A DNA stretch of 64,000 nucleotides, from the NCBI GenBank assembly GCA_020072585.1, contig JAIQGL010000014.1, positions 124,001 to 188,000 on the forward strand, in the 5' to 3' direction. Below the pieces are notes generated by a model. The model did not search any database and was not told the origin of the DNA. It was given only the letters and a program-made list of their open reading frames with translations. The position numbers and the translations under genes are program-made. This DNA is from Terriglobia bacterium. Its GTDB lineage: Bacteria; Acidobacteriota; Terriglobia; Terriglobales; Acidobacteriaceae. Positions 49,409 to 59,142 of this stretch are shown here, piece by piece. Each line of letters begins with the position of its first letter. Positions within the stretch are counted from its first letter, which is position 1.

Positions 49409-52400
49409 ATGCGCAACCTGCTGCGTTACATGCCGCTGGTTTGTCTTCTAGCGCCTTCTCTGGCGTTTTGTGCGCAACCTCGCAATCCTTACGATCTGGA
49501 ACTGGAAAACCTACGCTCCCAGTGGACTGCCGCCGGCAAATTGGAAAAGCTCGCGCTGTTGGACCATATCCAGAGCTTGCGTGATTACACAGATGACCGC
49601 AGCCAGATAAACCTAGCCCTGGAAAGCATCCGGCAGACAGCCGCCGAAAACGACGTCATAAGAAATGAGGCTGCGGCGTATCTTGACGATCTTCGGGCCT
49701 TCAAGGTGCCATCCCAGCCGCGGGCGCAGCACTGGTATGCCGTTGACGAACCGCGCCAGCGCATCTTGTCAGAAGCGCGCACCAACGCGGCCAGGGGCGA
49801 TGATTTCGCGACTCTGGCTGAACTGGAGCATCTTGCCAGCATTCCCGCGGCGGCTGACCACATGTTGCAGGCAGTTCATCTGGAACCCACAGCTGCGCAC
49901 TGGCTGCGGGCCGCCCAGTTTTGTGAGGAACCTCTCCGCAAATTTGCTGCTCTGCGCAGAGGACTGGACCTGGAGCCAGCCAATTCTCGCCTGAACGTGG
50001 AATTGGCCACCTATTACGTCGGCCGCCAGCAGTTGGAGAAAGCACGCGACGTGCTTACAGCGGCAATAGAGTCCGCGCCGGACGATTTTGTCATCCGTGA
50101 ACGCCTGGCAAGTCTCTTTCTGAATCTGGGCCTTCGGTCCATTGCATTGCAGGAGTTGCGACGCCTGGAGAAACAGTGGCCGGCTCCGTTATGGCTACAG
50201 GCAAGACTGGCCCTGGACTATGAGCAAATGGGGCTGCTGGACAATTCAGCCCGGCTGGCGGCGGCCGTGGTCACGGAAAAGAGTGATGATCGCGAACAGC
50301 TTGAGCTGCTGGCCCGCTTCCACGAACGCCGGCACATGAAATATGACTTGCAGACTGACTACATTGCCCTCTCACGCCTGCAACCCGCTCAGCCCGATAT
50401 CTGGTCACGCCTGGCGCAAGTGCAAATCGATTGTGGCGATGCGGAAGGCGCAAAGAAATCACTGCTGCGCATGATCGCGCTGGACCAGGAAAATACTGAC
50501 GCGCATCGCCGTCTGGCCCAGGTCTATGAAAGCCTGCACCTTGACCGCGAAGCCCAGCAGGAGCTTGTAAAGGCTTCAACCGTTGCGCGGCCTGACATCT
50601 TGATTGTGGATGCCCAATATCTGGCAGACCCGGCAAGTCTGGTGCAAACTGCATTCACCAACTCGCCCGCAATGTCTGATACCGCCCTGGCTGACATCCG
50701 TGTACAGGAACTTCTGGCCAGCGGGCTGGACCGGGTCCACATCCAGCAGCTTCACTTCGTTGGTTCTGAAGCCGCCATGGATGCGCATCGTGTCAGCTCT
50801 ATTCGCTATTCGCCCTCTACTCAGGACCTGCGCATCATTCATGCGCGCGCCTGGAAGCCAAGCGGCGCGGTGCTGGATGCGCAAGAGCTCGGCGACAGGG
50901 AGCTGGCCGACAATCTGGTCTCTATGTATTACGACATGCGTTTGCACCAGCTGCGCTTTGCGGGACTGGAAAAAGGTGACGTAGTTGAGCTGGAATATTC
51001 ACTCACGCCCAAGCGCCGCTCGGCTGCGTACAGCGGATACTTTGGAGAGCTCGTTCTGTTTGCCGGACGCAGCCCGGCCCAGTTGAAGCGCTATGTCCTG
51101 ATCGCACCCGCGGCACAGAAAGTCTTTGTCCATGCGGAAAAAATTGCTCCTGCCAGCGTCGCCGCCAGGGACGGTTCACAAGTGTTTGTCTGGGAAGCAC
51201 GTTCGGTCCCCGCATTGCCCCGCGAGCAGCACAGCCCCGGCATTACTGAGATTTCTCCCTACGTCCATGTCTCCACCCTGGGCGACTGGAAACAGCTTGG
51301 CTCCTGGTATGCCGAGCTTGTCCGCCCGCAATTTGTTCTTGACCAGTCACTCGAAAGCGAACTGGCGCGCGTGATCAAAGGGCTGCGTGGCGATCGCGAA
51401 AAGATCTCCGCCATACAGGAATTTGTCCTGCGCAGCACACATTATGTGGCGCTGGAGTTTGGCGTCTATAGCTACAAGCCGTATCCAGTTACACAGATTT
51501 ATGCGCGACGTTTTGGTGACTGCAAGGACAAAGCCAGCCTCATGATTGCTCTGCTCCGCTCTGCGGGCATTGAAGCCGAAATCGCGCTGGTGCGCACGCG
51601 CTCTCTGGGGGATGTGGTGGCTGAGCCCGCCTCCATCGCGCTCTTTAACCATGCTATCGTCTATGTGCCAAAGTATGAGCTCTGGCTCGATGGCACGGCA
51701 GAGTACGCCGGACGCGAGCTTCCTTTAGAAGACCAGGGCGCGCTCACGCTGACCGTAAACCTGAACGGCGCCGCGCAGGTCCGGCACGTGCCCATGAGCC
51801 GGGCCGCGGACAACTATACCCGGCACATCATCCGGGGCGAGCTTTCCTCGCAAGGCGTGATTCAGTTCAGCGGCTCAACGACCACGCGCGGCGAAGACGC
51901 TCCCGGATTGCGCCATGACCTTGCTGTGCGTGAGCAACAGCTGGATATGTTCCGCCGCGAACTGGCCGAAGTCTTTCCTACCGTGCAGGTCAACAGCGTG
52001 GCTGTTCATGGCGCTGAAGTGCTTTCCGGCGATGTCAGCGTGGATTTTCAGGGCGCGCTGAACTCCCTGCAGCACAAGCGCGTTGTTTCGCTCAGCTCTT
52101 CCTGGATGCCGCGCGCTTATGTTGCGGCCCTGGCAGGGTCCAGCACCCGCACACAAGACCTGGTTCTGCCATCGCCATGGACGACTGAAGAAGAAATTCA
52201 CATCGCGTTGCCGGAGGGAACGGAGATTACCTCACTGCCGCGTGACCAGAACATCAGCAGCAGTTTCGGCTTGGTACGGCTGCACTATAAGAAATCTGCC
52301 GGTGAGATCGTGGTGCAGAGCCATGTTCAATTTGAAAAGGCGCGGGTCAGCGCCCAGGATTATCCGGCGTTCCGCCAGTTCTGCGCCCAGGCGGAGCGCA

Positions 52401-52438
52401 GCTTTCGCGGTGAAATCACGCTGAGCCTGCCCCAATGA
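49409..52438 (+). CDS. Large exported TPR/DUF3857/transglutaminase-like protein
   Basis: A 1009-residue protein with a signal peptide (MRNLLRYMPLVCLLAPSLAFC). Residues 30-430 are helical TPR-like repeats. A DUF3857 beta domain follows (about 470-640). The transglutaminase core has the catalytic Cys in RRFGDCKDKASLMIALLRSAG, His in LFNHAIVYV and Asp in WLDGTAEYAG. A C-terminal beta domain ends it. Known members are periplasmic and may act on proteins or peptides, but substrates are unknown. It overlaps the next gene by 4 bp. A structured leader precedes it. Confidence 0.88.
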   Translation: MRNLLRYMPLVCLLAPSLAFCAQPRNPYDLELENLRSQWTAAGKLEKLALLDHIQSLRDYTDDRSQINLALESIRQTAAENDVIRNEAAAYLDDLRAFKVPSQPRAQHWYAVDEPRQRILSEARTNAARGDDFATLAELEHLASIPAAADHMLQAVHLEPTAAHWLRAAQFCEEPLRKFAALRRGLDLEPANSRLNVELATYYVGRQQLEKARDVLTAAIESAPDDFVIRERLASLFLNLGLRSIALQELRRLEKQWPAPLWLQARLALDYEQMGLLDNSARLAAAVVTEKSDDREQLELLARFHERRHMKYDLQTDYIALSRLQPAQPDIWSRLAQVQIDCGDAEGAKKSLLRMIALDQENTDAHRRLAQVYESLHLDREAQQELVKASTVARPDILIVDAQYLADPASLVQTAFTNSPAMSDTALADIRVQELLASGLDRVHIQQLHFVGSEAAMDAHRVSSIRYSPSTQDLRIIHARAWKPSGAVLDAQELGDRELADNLVSMYYDMRLHQLRFAGLEKGDVVELEYSLTPKRRSAAYSGYFGELVLFAGRSPAQLKRYVLIAPAAQKVFVHAEKIAPASVAARDGSQVFVWEARSVPALPREQHSPGITEISPYVHVSTLGDWKQLGSWYAELVRPQFVLDQSLESELARVIKGLRGDREKISAIQEFVLRSTHYVALEFGVYSYKPYPVTQIYARRFGDCKDKASLMIALLRSAGIEAEIALVRTRSLGDVVAEPASIALFNHAIVYVPKYELWLDGTAEYAGRELPLEDQGALTLTVNLNGAAQVRHVPMSRAADNYTRHIIRGELSSQGVIQFSGSTTTRGEDAPGLRHDLAVREQQLDMFRRELAEVFPTVQVNSVAVHGAEVLSGDVSVDFQGALNSLQHKRVVSLSSSWMPRAYVAALAGSSTRTQDLVLPSPWTTEEEIHIALPEGTEITSLPRDQNISSSFGLVRLHYKKSAGEIVVQSHVQFEKARVSAQDYPAFRQFCAQAERSFRGEITLSLPQ

Positions 52439-55400
52439 GATTGCCGGTCCGCGCTCTTCCTCTCCTGCTCGCCTGTATAAGTTCCTTCTGCCTGAACGTG
52501 GGCGCGGGATTCTCACAAGCAGCTGGGCAGGCGCAGATGGATGGAACCAGCGCTTCCCTGCTTCAGAAGTTTTTTTCTCGTTTCGATCTGCCGGCCGCCG
52601 CCGATGAGGCCGAGCAGCGGCTGCATAAAACGCCCAATGACGCCCTGGCGCTTTTCACCAGAATGGAAACTGCTGAACTGCGGGAGCATCCGTCGGCAGT
52701 CCTGGATTCCGCTCTGCGGCTCTGCCGTCTGAGCGTTGCGCCGGAGCTTCAGGAACTGGCCTCCAACCGTGTACTGCAACATGCAGGCAATACGTGGGCA
52801 TTCAATTCAGTGCTGCGCCGGGTAAAGTTGGCGGCCGCTCTCAGCAATGGTTGCACATTGAACCTGAGGCTGGCCCTGGTGGCCGCAGCGGCAGATGGAG
52901 CAAACATCGACCTTGATCAGGCCGCACACTCTTCCGGGCTCATCACACGCTGGCGAATCGTTGGTCCGTTTGGAAGGTACAACAACGTTGACTTTGAACG
53001 CCGCTGGCAGCCGGAAGCAGATCCATTTTTCCGGACGCAGTATGCAATCGAGCAAAACCGGGATGCAATAAGGACTGATAGCCATGCGAACGTCGCTGCG
53101 CGGTCAGATCTTTCGCATGTAATCGCACCGGAGCGCTTCTGGTTCCGTGACGGCATGATCACTTTGCCGGAGTACTTTTCTTCGTCCGGCATTTTTTATG
53201 CTGCGGGCGATGTCGAAACCACGGCGGGAACACATTCTCAGATTGACGTGTTGAGCTCGGGCACGTATGAAGTTTTCGTCGACGGGAAATCCGCCCTGTT
53301 GCACGACGCACGTTATGCGGCTGGCGCCTCTCGCGATTCCAACGTGCTGCGTCTGGCACCTGGCCACCACCGTATCCTGGTCAAGTTCAGCGCGGACGCT
53401 GCGCCGTTGAGCCTGTCCCTTCATCCGCGATTTCAGCTTCAATTGGAGCAGAAATCTTTGCTGCCTGAATCCGTATTGGGATATGCGCGCGAGATGACAG
53501 CCTATTTCCACGGCGACTTTGTTGGCATGGGGCGTTTATTGCGCGCGCAGAAGGACCATGACGCCGGGTATATTCAATATTTGCGCGCTTTGCTCTATTC
53601 CGCGGCAGAGGACCATTCGCCCCGCGCGGACGCAGCATGGAAGGCCCTGGCAACCGCACAGCCAGCAGCGTTGCTGGCCCGCTTGAGATCGGCGGAAAGC
53701 GCGGTCGAACGCGGCCAGACCGATGCGGTACGCACGGAGATCATGAGTATTCTTGCCGAGCGGCCGCAATCGGAGACGGCGCTACAGCTGGCCTTCAGCG
53801 TTTCCCGCCGTAATCAGGCTGATGCGCCGGCGCTGCTTGGCCGTTTGCTGGAATTGCATCCTTCCTGCTCGAGGCTGGCTGAAGCCGTGAAATTCCATAA
53901 CTCAACCGCGGAGCAGGACAAAGCCAGCCGGATTGAGCAGAAACTGGGATCTTGTGCGCCGGAGTCACTGCATTACGCCCGAGTCCTGGCAGAATCCGGC
54001 CGTCACAGCGCTGCCGCCGCATACTTACAGCTATTGGTCACCAGAAATCCTCTTCATCGGGCGGCACGACGGTTCCTTATAGAACAATTGGCGCTGGACA
54101 ATCAGTTCAGTGCGGCAAAGCTCCAGGCCAGGCAATTGAGTGCCATCGCCGTCAACACAAAAGATTATTCCCGTCTGGCGGAAGACCCGGAAGCGGCCCA
54201 GGACAGCAAGAGCCAGCGCGCCAACGGTTTTGCGCACGGCGGTGAATTCTACGTCCCCTTCCGCCGCAATGGCGTTGAACTGGTTCGAAAATCGGCGCAA
54301 CGAAGCTTCTCTGGAGGAGCAGCTGTAATTTTATTGTCGGACAAGGCAATGCTGGTTAGTCCTGCGGGTACGGTTTCCATCTACGTGCACCGCATCACCC
54401 GTCCTCTGAACAAAGAAGGCATCAGCCGCTATGGAGAAATCACGCTGCCTCACGGCGCTGACCTTCTGGAGTTGCGGACGATCAAGTCCTCTGGCGAGAT
54501 CATTGAGCCGGAACTGGCCCAGCAGAAACCCACGATTTCCATGCCTGCGCTGGAGCCTGGCGACGCGATCGAAGAAGAGTACGTCACGCACTATGCGGAG
54601 TTGGGGCAGGTCGCGGGAAGCGCCGGCGCTCATACTTTTGGTTCTTTTGCCGCCCCAATACTCTATTCGCGATTCGTCCTGCTCAGTCCGCCTGATGCCA
54701 GAATTCATGTTCGCGAACAAGCCGGTCCGCCCCAGGCGCTGGTAGGAGCGAACAATGGCTTGGTGATCCGCATATGGGAGCGCGACAACATTCCCCAGAC
54801 AACCGCGGAACAGTTTCTCCCGGCCATTAACCTGCTGCCCACGGTTACCGTGGCCGAGGCGGATAAGACGCGGGACCGGCTGCGGGATGAGTTGATTGAA
54901 GCAACGCGCACTGGTCTGCGTACGGATGAAGCCGCAATGGAACTTCATCTTGCGCAAATCCCGGCAGCACAAAACCCTGGTGAAACTGAGCAGGCAATGC
55001 GGCTTTACCGCTTTGTGACGGGCAAATTTGATTCCACCGGACCGGATTGGGCCGGCAGCCCGGCTGAAGAAACTCTGGCCAACGGACAAGGCAGCCGCAC
55101 CATGGCGTTATTGGCGCTGGCCCGTTCCACCGGACTCAGGGCTGGGTTGCTTCTGGCCCGCAGGGTAGACCAGAGTTGCGGCAAAGACCACGACTTCTCC
55201 TGTTATTCCGAACCGCTGGTGCGGTTCTGGCCTCTCAATAGCGAACCTGTGGATGTGGATGCCGAGTCAGACGACCTTCCCTTTGGCGCCATCCCTCCTT
55301 CTCTCGATCCCCGCGACGCTCTCTTCGTGCCACTGCTTGCGGAAGAAGAGAGAAAACCAGAAATCGCGCCGTTGATGATCAAGCCGGCAATCGAGAAAAG

Positions 55401-56082
55401 TGTGGCCGAAGGCGATCTCTACCTCCACCAGTCGGATTTGGTAGCGGATATCCGGGTGCAGTTGGGGCCGGTGCGGGCGCAGGAAGTCAGAAGCATGCTG
55501 CGCAACGCGGGCGAGCGCGAGCGCCAGGCTTTTTTTGAGCAGCTTGCCATGCGCATCTTCCCTGGCGTCACCACCGTAACCGGCTCAGTGACGCATGAGA
55601 ATGATCTGGAGCAGCCGCTCAAGCTTTCGTTGCACTGTGTGGCTCCGCAGTTCATCAGCCAGCAGAGCGGCGCGGTAGAAATCGATCAACTGGCGCCTGC
55701 TCTTGGTCTGGCTGGGATCTACGCCAGGATACCCACGCGCAAGTTCCCTCTCTATATTGAGTCACTGTTCTTTGAAAGCACTGTTTTCCATTTACATCTT
55801 CCGGCTGGGATGGACGTCAGGTCTTTACCCGCTGACCTTGCCGAAAAGACTGAATTTGGCGAATACACCGTGCGGTTTGTGCGGTCGTCGCGTCAACTGG
55901 ATATTCATCGCGACTTTCACATTCCGGTACAGGTGATTGCGCCGGAGAGATATCCGGCCTTCGTCCGTTTTGCTCTGCAGATTGACGAGACCGAACGACA
56001 GCGGATCTCCTTGGAAGTGGCAAAAGACGCAGCCAGCGGACAAGCCAAGAGCAGTCTGCCTCCGGTCCGCTTAAAACAATAA
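52435..56082 (+). CDS. Large exported TPR/DUF3857 protein with a probably inactive transglutaminase domain
   Basis: A 1215-residue partner of the preceding gene, with a signal peptide (about residues 1-30). TPR-like repeats surround a beta insertion (about 230-330, SGTYEVFVDGKSALLHDA). The DUF3857 domain is seen in YVHRITRPLNKEGISRYGE. In the transglutaminase core the Cys position reads GQGSRTMALLALARSTG, so Ser replaces the nucleophile. It is probably a structural or binding subunit. The 4-bp ATGA overlap suggests equimolar synthesis with the active partner. Confidence 0.86.
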   Translation: MRLPVRALPLLLACISSFCLNVGAGFSQAAGQAQMDGTSASLLQKFFSRFDLPAAADEAEQRLHKTPNDALALFTRMETAELREHPSAVLDSALRLCRLSVAPELQELASNRVLQHAGNTWAFNSVLRRVKLAAALSNGCTLNLRLALVAAAADGANIDLDQAAHSSGLITRWRIVGPFGRYNNVDFERRWQPEADPFFRTQYAIEQNRDAIRTDSHANVAARSDLSHVIAPERFWFRDGMITLPEYFSSSGIFYAAGDVETTAGTHSQIDVLSSGTYEVFVDGKSALLHDARYAAGASRDSNVLRLAPGHHRILVKFSADAAPLSLSLHPRFQLQLEQKSLLPESVLGYAREMTAYFHGDFVGMGRLLRAQKDHDAGYIQYLRALLYSAAEDHSPRADAAWKALATAQPAALLARLRSAESAVERGQTDAVRTEIMSILAERPQSETALQLAFSVSRRNQADAPALLGRLLELHPSCSRLAEAVKFHNSTAEQDKASRIEQKLGSCAPESLHYARVLAESGRHSAAAAYLQLLVTRNPLHRAARRFLIEQLALDNQFSAAKLQARQLSAIAVNTKDYSRLAEDPEAAQDSKSQRANGFAHGGEFYVPFRRNGVELVRKSAQRSFSGGAAVILLSDKAMLVSPAGTVSIYVHRITRPLNKEGISRYGEITLPHGADLLELRTIKSSGEIIEPELAQQKPTISMPALEPGDAIEEEYVTHYAELGQVAGSAGAHTFGSFAAPILYSRFVLLSPPDARIHVREQAGPPQALVGANNGLVIRIWERDNIPQTTAEQFLPAINLLPTVTVAEADKTRDRLRDELIEATRTGLRTDEAAMELHLAQIPAAQNPGETEQAMRLYRFVTGKFDSTGPDWAGSPAEETLANGQGSRTMALLALARSTGLRAGLLLARRVDQSCGKDHDFSCYSEPLVRFWPLNSEPVDVDAESDDLPFGAIPPSLDPRDALFVPLLAEEERKPEIAPLMIKPAIEKSVAEGDLYLHQSDLVADIRVQLGPVRAQEVRSMLRNAGERERQAFFEQLAMRIFPGVTTVTGSVTHENDLEQPLKLSLHCVAPQFISQQSGAVEIDQLAPALGLAGIYARIPTRKFPLYIESLFFESTVFHLHLPAGMDVRSLPADLAEKTEFGEYTVRFVRSSRQLDIHRDFHIPVQVIAPERYPAFVRFALQIDETERQRISLEVAKDAASGQAKSSLPPVRLKQ

Positions 56083-56117
56083 GGGCCGGAAGTAACCCGG
56101 CCCACATTTCAGTTTTT
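56083..56117 (+). terminator. Terminator of the transglutaminase operon
   Basis: GGGCCGG/CCGGCCC (loop AAGTAAC) begins at the stop codon edge. TTTTTT follows ten bases later, so it is an imperfect intrinsic terminator. Confidence 0.6.
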
Positions 56118-56163
56118 TCGTCCCGCCAGAATCTTATTCGCCTTACGGCAAGGTCACCGTTAT

Positions 56164-56442
56164 TTAGTAACGTGTCCCGCCGGCGATTGGCATATTGCGA
56201 TAGCCGCTTTTTTCTTCTCCCAGCCGCTCCAGGAAAGTGGACGCCATATCCACGAACTTGCTGCCTTTCTCAATGTACTCCGGCATGTGATGCCACAGTT
56301 CTTTAAATTTTTCAGGGTGTTCAGCGGCAAACGTGGCCACGCCGATTCCGGCAACAGCCAGGCCCGCGGGCCTTCGACCGGTCAGGAACAATATTGCTCC
56401 TGCCGCAAAAGAACCGTACATCAGCGTCTTCTTCCAATCCAT
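56164..56442 (-). CDS. Small membrane-associated protein
   Basis: A 92-residue protein of unknown family. One or two hydrophobic stretches lie near the N-terminus (YGSFAAGAILFLTG, GLAVAGIGVATFAA). They are followed by an amphipathic helical part (HPEKFKELWHHMPEYIEKGSKFVDMASTFLERL). ATG 56442 has GGAGGAA directly upstream; a longer frame lacks a ribosome site. It is a single gene. Confidence 0.7.
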   Translation of the reverse strand: MDWKKTLMYGSFAAGAILFLTGRRPAGLAVAGIGVATFAAEHPEKFKELWHHMPEYIEKGSKFVDMASTFLERLGEEKSGYRNMPIAGGTRY

Positions 56443-56987
56443 TTCCTCCACCCCCAGAATTGTGTGCTGTAAGCTCAACCTTAATAATTTATCAATTTAT
56501 CTTCTTCGCCCCTAGAAGTCATCCAGACTTCCCTGAACCCGGATTGATTAGAACCATTGATACGGCTTTCTGTTGCCCCCCCGAGATTTTACTCTGTCCA
56601 GAGAAGTTAGATTAGCAGCTTACAATCACATTCATCCCATCCGAGCCGTGCCGTGCCGTGCCGAAATGGGAATCCCCAAAAAGACGCGAATGGAAATAGA
56701 CTCAAAGAAATTCTTTGCGAAAAACCATTTTGGGGAAAAAATAAAGTGGGCGCCGGTATAGGGGCGACGCCCACGTGGGGGTACTGCGTTATTTTGTTAT
56801 TAGAATAGACGTAATGATCAACAAAAAGTTTCGCGATTCCCGGGAAATTAATATAAATAAACACTACCAAAGTTAATAATGCCCAGCCCAACATTAAAAG
56901 TTTATAAGAAAATACAAGTTAGTAAAAAACCCCTCGTTTGAAAACGAGGGGTGGAGAGTAAAGGAGAGAGGAGATACAATCGACGAC
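56443..56987. other. AT-richer non-coding stretch with pentamer repeat and two minus-strand terminators
   Basis: No convincing gene is seen. GCCGT is repeated in tandem at 56645-56663. A minus-strand hairpin GTGGGCG/CGCCCAC (56746-56774) is followed by TTTATTTTTTCC. A second, stronger terminator lies at 56921-56952. A transcript between the two is possible, but the open frame there has no ribosome site. Confidence 0.5.
56921..56952 (-). terminator. Terminator of the sigma-factor gene at 56988
   Basis: An 11-bp stem (ACCCCTCGTTT/AAACGAGGGGT) is followed on the minus strand by TTTTTT. It lies 36 bp after the stop codon. Confidence 0.9.
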
Positions 56988-57500
56988 TTACGACATGCGT
57001 GAAATCAATTCCCGCATTTGCAAACGGGCCTGGTGCAATCCAAACTGCGTTTCCTGCACATTCATTCCAAGAAGATGGGCGATCTTTTCGTGCGTATAGC
57101 CTTCCACATCGTGCATGAGAAAAATGAGTTTTTCAGTGGCCGGCAACTGTACCACTGCACGCTCCAGATGTACGCGTTTCACGTTTCCGCGAACGCTCTT
57201 GGTTTCAGCGGAAATAGCAGTGTTTAAGGTAAGCGTGCCAATCCGTGTAATCTCGCGGATTTCGGCCAGGAATGCCTGATCAATGTGTTCCGTCCTGGGG
57301 CTCGCCGATGAGGCAAATGCGCGCAGAAACGTGTTCCCTGAGAGTTCTTCGGCTGTCAGTTCATTGTCCGTCATCCAAAAAGCCAGGGAGTAGATTCTGT
57401 GGCAATGTTCGCCGTAGATCTCATCATATTTGGCCGTGCGGCTTTCTACTGTGGGAACCAGAAGTCCCAGATTGCTGAAAATACCCACGTTGCTAGACAT
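56988..57500 (-). CDS. ECF-like sigma factor
   Basis: A 170-residue protein. Region 2 is recognisable but diverged (YDEIYGEHCHRIYSLAFWMTDNELTAEELSGNTFLRAF). Region 4 is clear (LPATEKLIFLMHDVEGYTHEKIAHLLGMNVQETQFGLHQARLQMRELI). It directs RNA polymerase to a specific promoter set. No anti-sigma gene is adjacent, so its control is unknown. The gap upstream (57501-57841) carries a possible branched RNA structure. Confidence 0.85.
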   Translation of the reverse strand: MSSNVGIFSNLGLLVPTVESRTAKYDEIYGEHCHRIYSLAFWMTDNELTAEELSGNTFLRAFASSASPRTEHIDQAFLAEIREITRIGTLTLNTAISAETKSVRGNVKRVHLERAVVQLPATEKLIFLMHDVEGYTHEKIAHLLGMNVQETQFGLHQARLQMRELISRMS

Positions 57501-57679
57501 TGAACCTACCTCTTTTCGGCCCGGTGAGGGTCCCTTTTTAAATACGATCCATCAATCTCACACTGGGATAGAGCAATCCAGTTGCCCAAAGAACGCAGAT
57601 GACCATCAAGTTTTGCAATGGAAATTAAGTCCTTGATTCTTAACCCTCTAGGCGCAACCTGTGAGAGAAGAGAGAAAAT

Positions 57680-57770
57680 CTACAAGCTACCGGGTTAAGG
57701 TGCGATCCTGATCTCGATATAGTTTATGGGTACTTGAATACCACTTATTTCTATATAAGTGCTCTTGTAG
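57680..57770. other. Possible branched hairpin structure
   Basis: CTACAAG (57680-57686) and CTTGTAG (57764-57770) close a region. It contains the hairpins GGTA/TACC (57729-57742) and CACTTAT/ATAAGTG (57742-57761), which share one base and compete at their edge. It lies in the 340-bp gap between the methyltransferase and sigma genes. Function unknown. Confidence 0.35.
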
Positions 57771-57841
57771 AAGTCTAAGGCGGGTAAATTTTACAGAAGT
57801 GATCGAAACCGGAGAGGGAACAGAATTTATCGAACCATTTT

Positions 57842-58516
57842 TTATCGAACCATCAGCACTTCCCGGATATTGTCACGTCCCAGGAAAAACTTGCGCGAAG
57901 CAAAATCTTTGAACAGGTTCTCAATATGACGGTTGTTAAAAATCCGCTGCAGCCGGAAGCCCTGGATTGGCTCCAGTTCCAGCGTGTCTTTTTGCACAAT
58001 ATGGTGGCGTGAGTAGAGTGATTCCACGCCAGCGTCTTTGGTGTGAAAGAAGGCGAGCAGGTGCCCCTTCGTCTTCAGCATCACTTGCAGGCGCTCTACC
58101 AGAGGTTTGACCAGTGCCTCAGGCAGATAGTCCGCGACGTCCCAGAATAAGATGGCATCGAATTGGCCGGCCGGATAGTCAAGATTTTCCGCGAAGAACT
58201 TTGCCGGATCAATCTGCATGGATCCATCTTCCTGCTTCACCAAATAGCTTGCATCCTGCGATTCGCGCAAAATATCTTCGTTAAAAACGCGCGCACCGAG
58301 CTCGGTAAGCAGAGTAATGTTGGTAGGCGAGGTGGGTCCAAGGTCAAGGACGCAGATCTTCTCTTCGCCGCTACTGCTCAGGCTGCGCATGAAGTCGCCC
58401 AGGCCTATGCAGTGGCGTCTGGTCCGTGGCTCAGCCTTGGCGCCCTCCTGAGGCTTGGATGGCGAACTATCTGCTCCACGGAACCATCGCATCAACTTGT
58501 GGTTAGAGGAGCTCAC
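57842..58516 (-). CDS. Class I SAM-dependent methyltransferase-like protein
   Basis: A 224-residue protein with a Rossmann-type core. Motif I is weak but recognisable (ICVLDLGPTSPTNITLL). FDAILFWDVADYLP is motif II/IV-like and LQVMLKTKGHLLAFFHT fits motif V/VI. The N-terminal 30 residues are polar and the C-terminal 50 are basic (IENLFKDFASRKFFLGRDNIREV). The substrate is not evident. It follows the bactofilin gene by 17 bp, so the two are probably co-transcribed and may act in the same envelope process. Confidence 0.78.
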   Translation of the reverse strand: MSSSNHKLMRWFRGADSSPSKPQEGAKAEPRTRRHCIGLGDFMRSLSSSGEEKICVLDLGPTSPTNITLLTELGARVFNEDILRESQDASYLVKQEDGSMQIDPAKFFAENLDYPAGQFDAILFWDVADYLPEALVKPLVERLQVMLKTKGHLLAFFHTKDAGVESLYSRHHIVQKDTLELEPIQGFRLQRIFNNRHIENLFKDFASRKFFLGRDNIREVLMVR

Positions 58517-58533
58517 GCTCCTCTAACTCTACC

Positions 58534-59142
58534 TTATTTACTATCCAAAAAGGAACCCTGCGCGGCTGAGCTCGCACTATAACTGGCAACGCCGGAGCTT
58601 GAGCTGGAGTCACTGCCATTGCTCATACTTGCGGCAGCCGCCATTGGCTTGCGGGGCTCTGCTCTGGCATCTTTCTCTTTGATATCGATGGCGCCTTTGA
58701 AAAATGCGCCGTCTTCAATCACAATGCGCTGCGTGCTTACGTCGCCAATCAGCGTACAGGATTTGCGCAGTTCGACGCGGCCGGTGGCGATGACATTGCC
58801 TTCCACCTTGCCATGTACGACCAGATCACGTGCGGTGATGCCGGCTTTGATCCTGCCATTGGGGCCGATGATCAGGCTATGGTCCCGCAGATCAACCGTA
58901 CCTTCAATCTCACCATCCAGATAAAGGTCTTCACTGCCGGTGAGCTCGCCTTTGATCTGTACTGATTTGCCGATGTGCCCTACATCTGCGCGGTACGGAT
59001 CGCTGGCTTTCGGCGTCTCTTTATGCGGTGCTGGTGCTGGGATACTGGGTGCAGCAACGGCAGCTGGCGGGGGTACATGCTGCGCAGGCTGGCTCGGATT
59101 CATATTCATGGGTTTATTGTCTTCCGGACGTGCTTTCCACAT
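58534..59142 (-). CDS. Bactofilin
   Basis: A 202-residue cytoskeletal protein. The central right-handed beta-helix of the bactofilin (DUF583) family is clear: VQIKGELTGSEDLYLDGEIEG, RIKAGITARDLVVHGKVEGN, VELRKSCTLIGDV. It is flanked by a Pro/Ala-rich N-terminus and a Ser-rich C-terminus. Bactofilins polymerise without nucleotides and anchor envelope enzymes. ATG 59142 follows AGGTGG by five bases; the GTG nine bases earlier is less well placed. Confidence 0.93.
   Translation of the reverse strand: MWKARPEDNKPMNMNPSQPAQHVPPPAAVAAPSIPAPAPHKETPKASDPYRADVGHIGKSVQIKGELTGSEDLYLDGEIEGTVDLRDHSLIIGPNGRIKAGITARDLVVHGKVEGNVIATGRVELRKSCTLIGDVSTQRIVIEDGAFFKGAIDIKEKDARAEPRKPMAAAASMSNGSDSSSSSGVASYSASSAAQGSFLDSK

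Noticed and set aside
56607-56894. A 95-codon minus-strand frame with a hydrophobic start.
   Set aside because: No ribosome site, low-complexity AT-rich codons, and a terminator-like hairpin lies in the middle of it.
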